Assembly: GCA_029821455.1 (NCBI GenBank)
Contig: JALGTI010000186.1
Coordinates: forward strand, 1 to 7,098
Direction of reading: 5' to 3'
DNA from: Candidatus Zipacnadia bacterium
GTDB taxonomy: Bacteria > Armatimonadota > Zipacnadia > Zipacnadales > Zipacnadaceae
DNA length: 7,098 nt
The stretch's first letter is position 1. Each line of letters starts with the position of its first letter. A model generated the notes under the pieces. The model saw only the letters and a program-made list of their open reading frames with translations, searched no databases and was not told where the DNA came from. Positions 5,769 to 7,098 of this stretch are shown here, in pieces. The translations under genes and the position numbers were made by a program.

Positions 5769-6191
5769 ATGAAGCAGCCCACTGAGGCGCGGCGACTGCT
5801 CAGGGCACTGGCAAAGGGTGACCTGCAAGCCCTGGGGCATCTGTACGACGCCCACGCGCCACGGGTATATCATCTGCTCCTGGCCCGAGGCCTGGATGAA
5901 CCGGCTGCCGAGGATGTCCTGCAGGACGTGTTTCTGGCGCTGCTGGAGCGGGGAGCGGCGGCGGCGAAGATTGACAACGTGCAGGCGTATCTGCTGAGCA
6001 TCGCGCGGAATATGGCCAGCCGCCGCCCAAGCCGGTGCCGGAATATGGCCAGCCGCCGCCCAAGCCGGTGCCCAATAACCAGAACGCGGCAGTGCTGTAC
6101 AATCGGGTTTTCAAGCTGCAGTGGCCGCCTGCCACGCCTATACGGTTGGAGGGCGCGTGGGGAGGACTATCAGCGGAGGACCTTGCCCTGA
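5769..6191 (+). CDS. ECF RNA polymerase sigma factor, region 2 only (C-terminally truncated)
   Basis: Residues 8-82 are a clear sigma region 2. ALAKGDLQALGHLYDAHAPRVYHLLL (13-38) matches region 2.1, and AAEDVLQDVFLALLE (46-60) carries the core-binding region 2.2 motif. VQAYLLSIARNMA (71-83) matches the region 2.4 end that reads the -10 element. After Ala83 the family resemblance stops. An 11-residue segment is repeated twice (RNMASRRPSRC, 80-90 and 91-101), followed by about 39 Arg/Cys-rich residues of no family and a TGA stop. Region 4, which reads the -35, is absent, and 140 residues is well short of the usual 160-200 for ECF sigmas. The start at 5769 is chosen because ATG 5733 overlaps the -10 box; GAAAGG (5760-5765) is a close, weak ribosome site. 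Downstream of residue 80 the real coding frame is probably the -1 frame. Best read as a broken or fused gene; activity as a sigma factor is doubtful. Confidence 0.7.
   Translation: MKQPTEARRLLRALAKGDLQALGHLYDAHAPRVYHLLLARGLDEPAAEDVLQDVFLALLERGAAAAKIDNVQAYLLSIARNMASRRPSRCRNMASRRPSRCPITRTRQCCTIGFSSCSGRLPRLYGWRARGEDYQRRTLP
6006..6071 (+). repeat. Exact 33-bp tandem duplication at the junction of two reading frames
   Basis: The 33 bases at 6006-6038, beginning CGGAATATGGCCAGCC and ending GCCGGTGC, are repeated without a mismatch at 6039-6071. The unit is a multiple of three, so it keeps all frames. In the sigma frame it encodes RNMASRRPSRC twice; in the -1 frame it encodes EYGQPPPKPVP twice, shifted by two bases. 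The first unit begins exactly at the RNMA end of the sigma region 2 homology, and the second runs into the body of the hypothetical protein. Confidence 0.95.
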
Positions 6192-7098
6192 TCGAAGACA
6201 AGTACCCCGGTGTGGAGCCATCCGGGACACCTGAGGACCTGGAGGCTCAAGTGCAAGAGATATTCGGCCGGCCCAATGTCCAGGAGATGTTGTCCACCCT
6301 CCGTGAAGGCTCTCTGAGGCCCTATTGTGTCTTTCCGGTCAATTGGGAGGACGGCCTCGGCACGCTATTCCCGCATTGTGCGTCTATGAGACAGGCCACC
6401 AGGATTCTAGCGGCTTACTCAAAGCTTCTTGCAGCAGATGGCAAGGTGGAAGAGGCCCTTGACTGGTGCGAGGTTGCGTTGCGAATGTCAGAGCACGCCG
6501 CTTCGGAGCCAACTCTGATAGGGCAGCTTGTCAGCATCGCAGTACAAGCCATAACTCTAAGGACAGCAAAGCAGTTGATCGCTCCGGCCCGAATGCCATC
6601 TGCTATGGCCAATAGATTCGAGACATTCCTGCGCGAGATTGACCCATGCAAGACTTTTTCTGCGGCCCTGATAGGCGAACAAGCCTACGCGCTTGATACC
6701 TACGCCACGATGCCCGGCCCCCTGTTCAAGCTGGATGAACTGACCTATCTCAGCTATATGGGTAGACAGATTGAAATCAGCAGACTTCCCCCCGTCGAGG
6801 CAAGGAAGGAGCATAAGAAGCTGGATGCAGGTCTGGGAAGGCTCCCCTTATACCGAGCGCCTCTCACCAAGATACTCGCCCCTGTGTTTGCCCGCGCGGC
6901 ACAGAAGCGTGACCAAGCCGTGGCGGAGATTGGCCTTTGCCGCGTGGTGATGGCCCTGAAGGCATACAAGTATGAACATAACGCCTATCCTGATACGCTG
7001 AATGAGCTTCAACAGAGCCTCGACTGGACACTGCCCGAGGACCCCTTCAGCGGGGAGGCCTTCGTCTATCAGCGCCGCGGCGAAGGCTTCGTCCTGTA
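6008..7098 (+). CDS. Hypothetical protein with GspG/pseudopilin-like C-terminus; no credible start, 3'-partial
   Basis: The frame is open from 5975 (after TGA 5972-5974) to the window edge, about 363 codons from 6008. It uses the -1 frame relative to the sigma gene. Counting from 6008, it starts with two EYGQPPPKPVP repeats (1-22), then NNQNAAVLYNRVFK (23-36). A mostly helical body follows (about 95-300), including ILAAYSKLLAADGKVEEALDW, which looks like a TPR-type helix pair. The end resembles the GspG-family globular domain: a helix with ALKAYKYEHNAYPDTLNEL and then LPEDPFSGEAFVYQRRGEGFVL, matching the Y-P-x-x-L and D-P-x-x-G-x-x-F-x-Y pattern. The first in-frame ATG (6287) lies inside the conserved body, and the upstream GTGs (6035, 6068, 6092) have no ribosome site. 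The N-terminus, which I would expect to hold a membrane anchor before the Pro-rich linker, is therefore missing or supplied by fusion. Recalled only as a type of hypothetical protein from Armatimonadota-like genomes; function unknown. Confidence 0.7.

Noticed and set aside
6006..6071. Programmed -1 ribosomal frameshift joining the two frames
   Set aside because: No X-XXY-YYZ slippery heptamer in the sigma frame was seen in the overlap. The nearest run (C-CCA-AGC) is not a good slip site, and deletion or misassembly explains the join more simply.

Overview
The window looks like chromosomal DNA from an uncultured, moderately GC-rich bacterium, most likely Armatimonadota or a Planctomycetota-like lineage. 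This is inferred from family style, not from a marker gene. The best clue is a pair of pseudopilins with a near-invariant FTLIELLVVIAIIAILAAILFPVFA N-terminal block, followed by a (K/R)AR-x-KA-x-Q-x-SCLSN-x-KQI signature and a C-terminal H-X9-DG motif. This set is heavily amplified in those phyla. Self-complementary intergenic words (2466-2610) and a hypothetical protein with a GspG-like tail point the same way.

Layout. (1) 2-1372 (+) is the 5'-truncated end of a multi-pass GT-C (PMT/ArnT-like, family 39) glycosyltransferase, closed by a hairpin at 1390-1418. (2) 1632-2468 (+) is a complete TIM-barrel sugar phosphate isomerase/epimerase. Its stop codon lies inside the first copy of a repeat that opens a cluster of small-loop hairpins. 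(3) A minus-strand block runs 5505 to 2711: a LacI-family regulator (5505-4378), a Cys-rich pseudopilin (4206-3541) and a Trp-rich pseudopilin (3418-2711). It ends at a strong hairpin with a T-rich tail (2661-2629, minus sense). (4) 5506-5768 is a divergent control region with a sigma70-type promoter on each strand, a 12-bp palindrome, a shared CAAATTTGC word and a helically phased G(T/C)AGAC array. (5) 5769-6191 (+) encodes an ECF sigma factor region 2 that breaks off at its end and has no region 4. (6) From about 6008 to the right edge, in the -1 frame relative to the sigma gene, runs a long open frame without a credible start codon. It encodes a hypothetical protein with a GspG-like C-terminus. 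The two frames meet in an exact 33-bp tandem duplication.

How the genes may work together. The LacI-type regulator probably responds to a sugar-like ligand, may repress its own promoter, and may also act on the divergent sigma promoter, which carries part of the same palindrome. The pseudopilins lie downstream of it on the same strand, but probably have their own promoter. No pilus or type II secretion machinery is present, so they are likely cell-surface or secreted accessory pseudopilins processed by a peptidase encoded elsewhere. The glycosyltransferase and the isomerase look like independent units.

The part most worth a second look is the sigma/hypothetical-protein junction at 6006-6071. 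It could be a genomic deletion-fusion at a microhomology, a frameshifted chimera, or an assembly artefact. I did not find a convincing new multi-gene system. The junction, the hairpin cluster and the divergent control region are the unusual elements.
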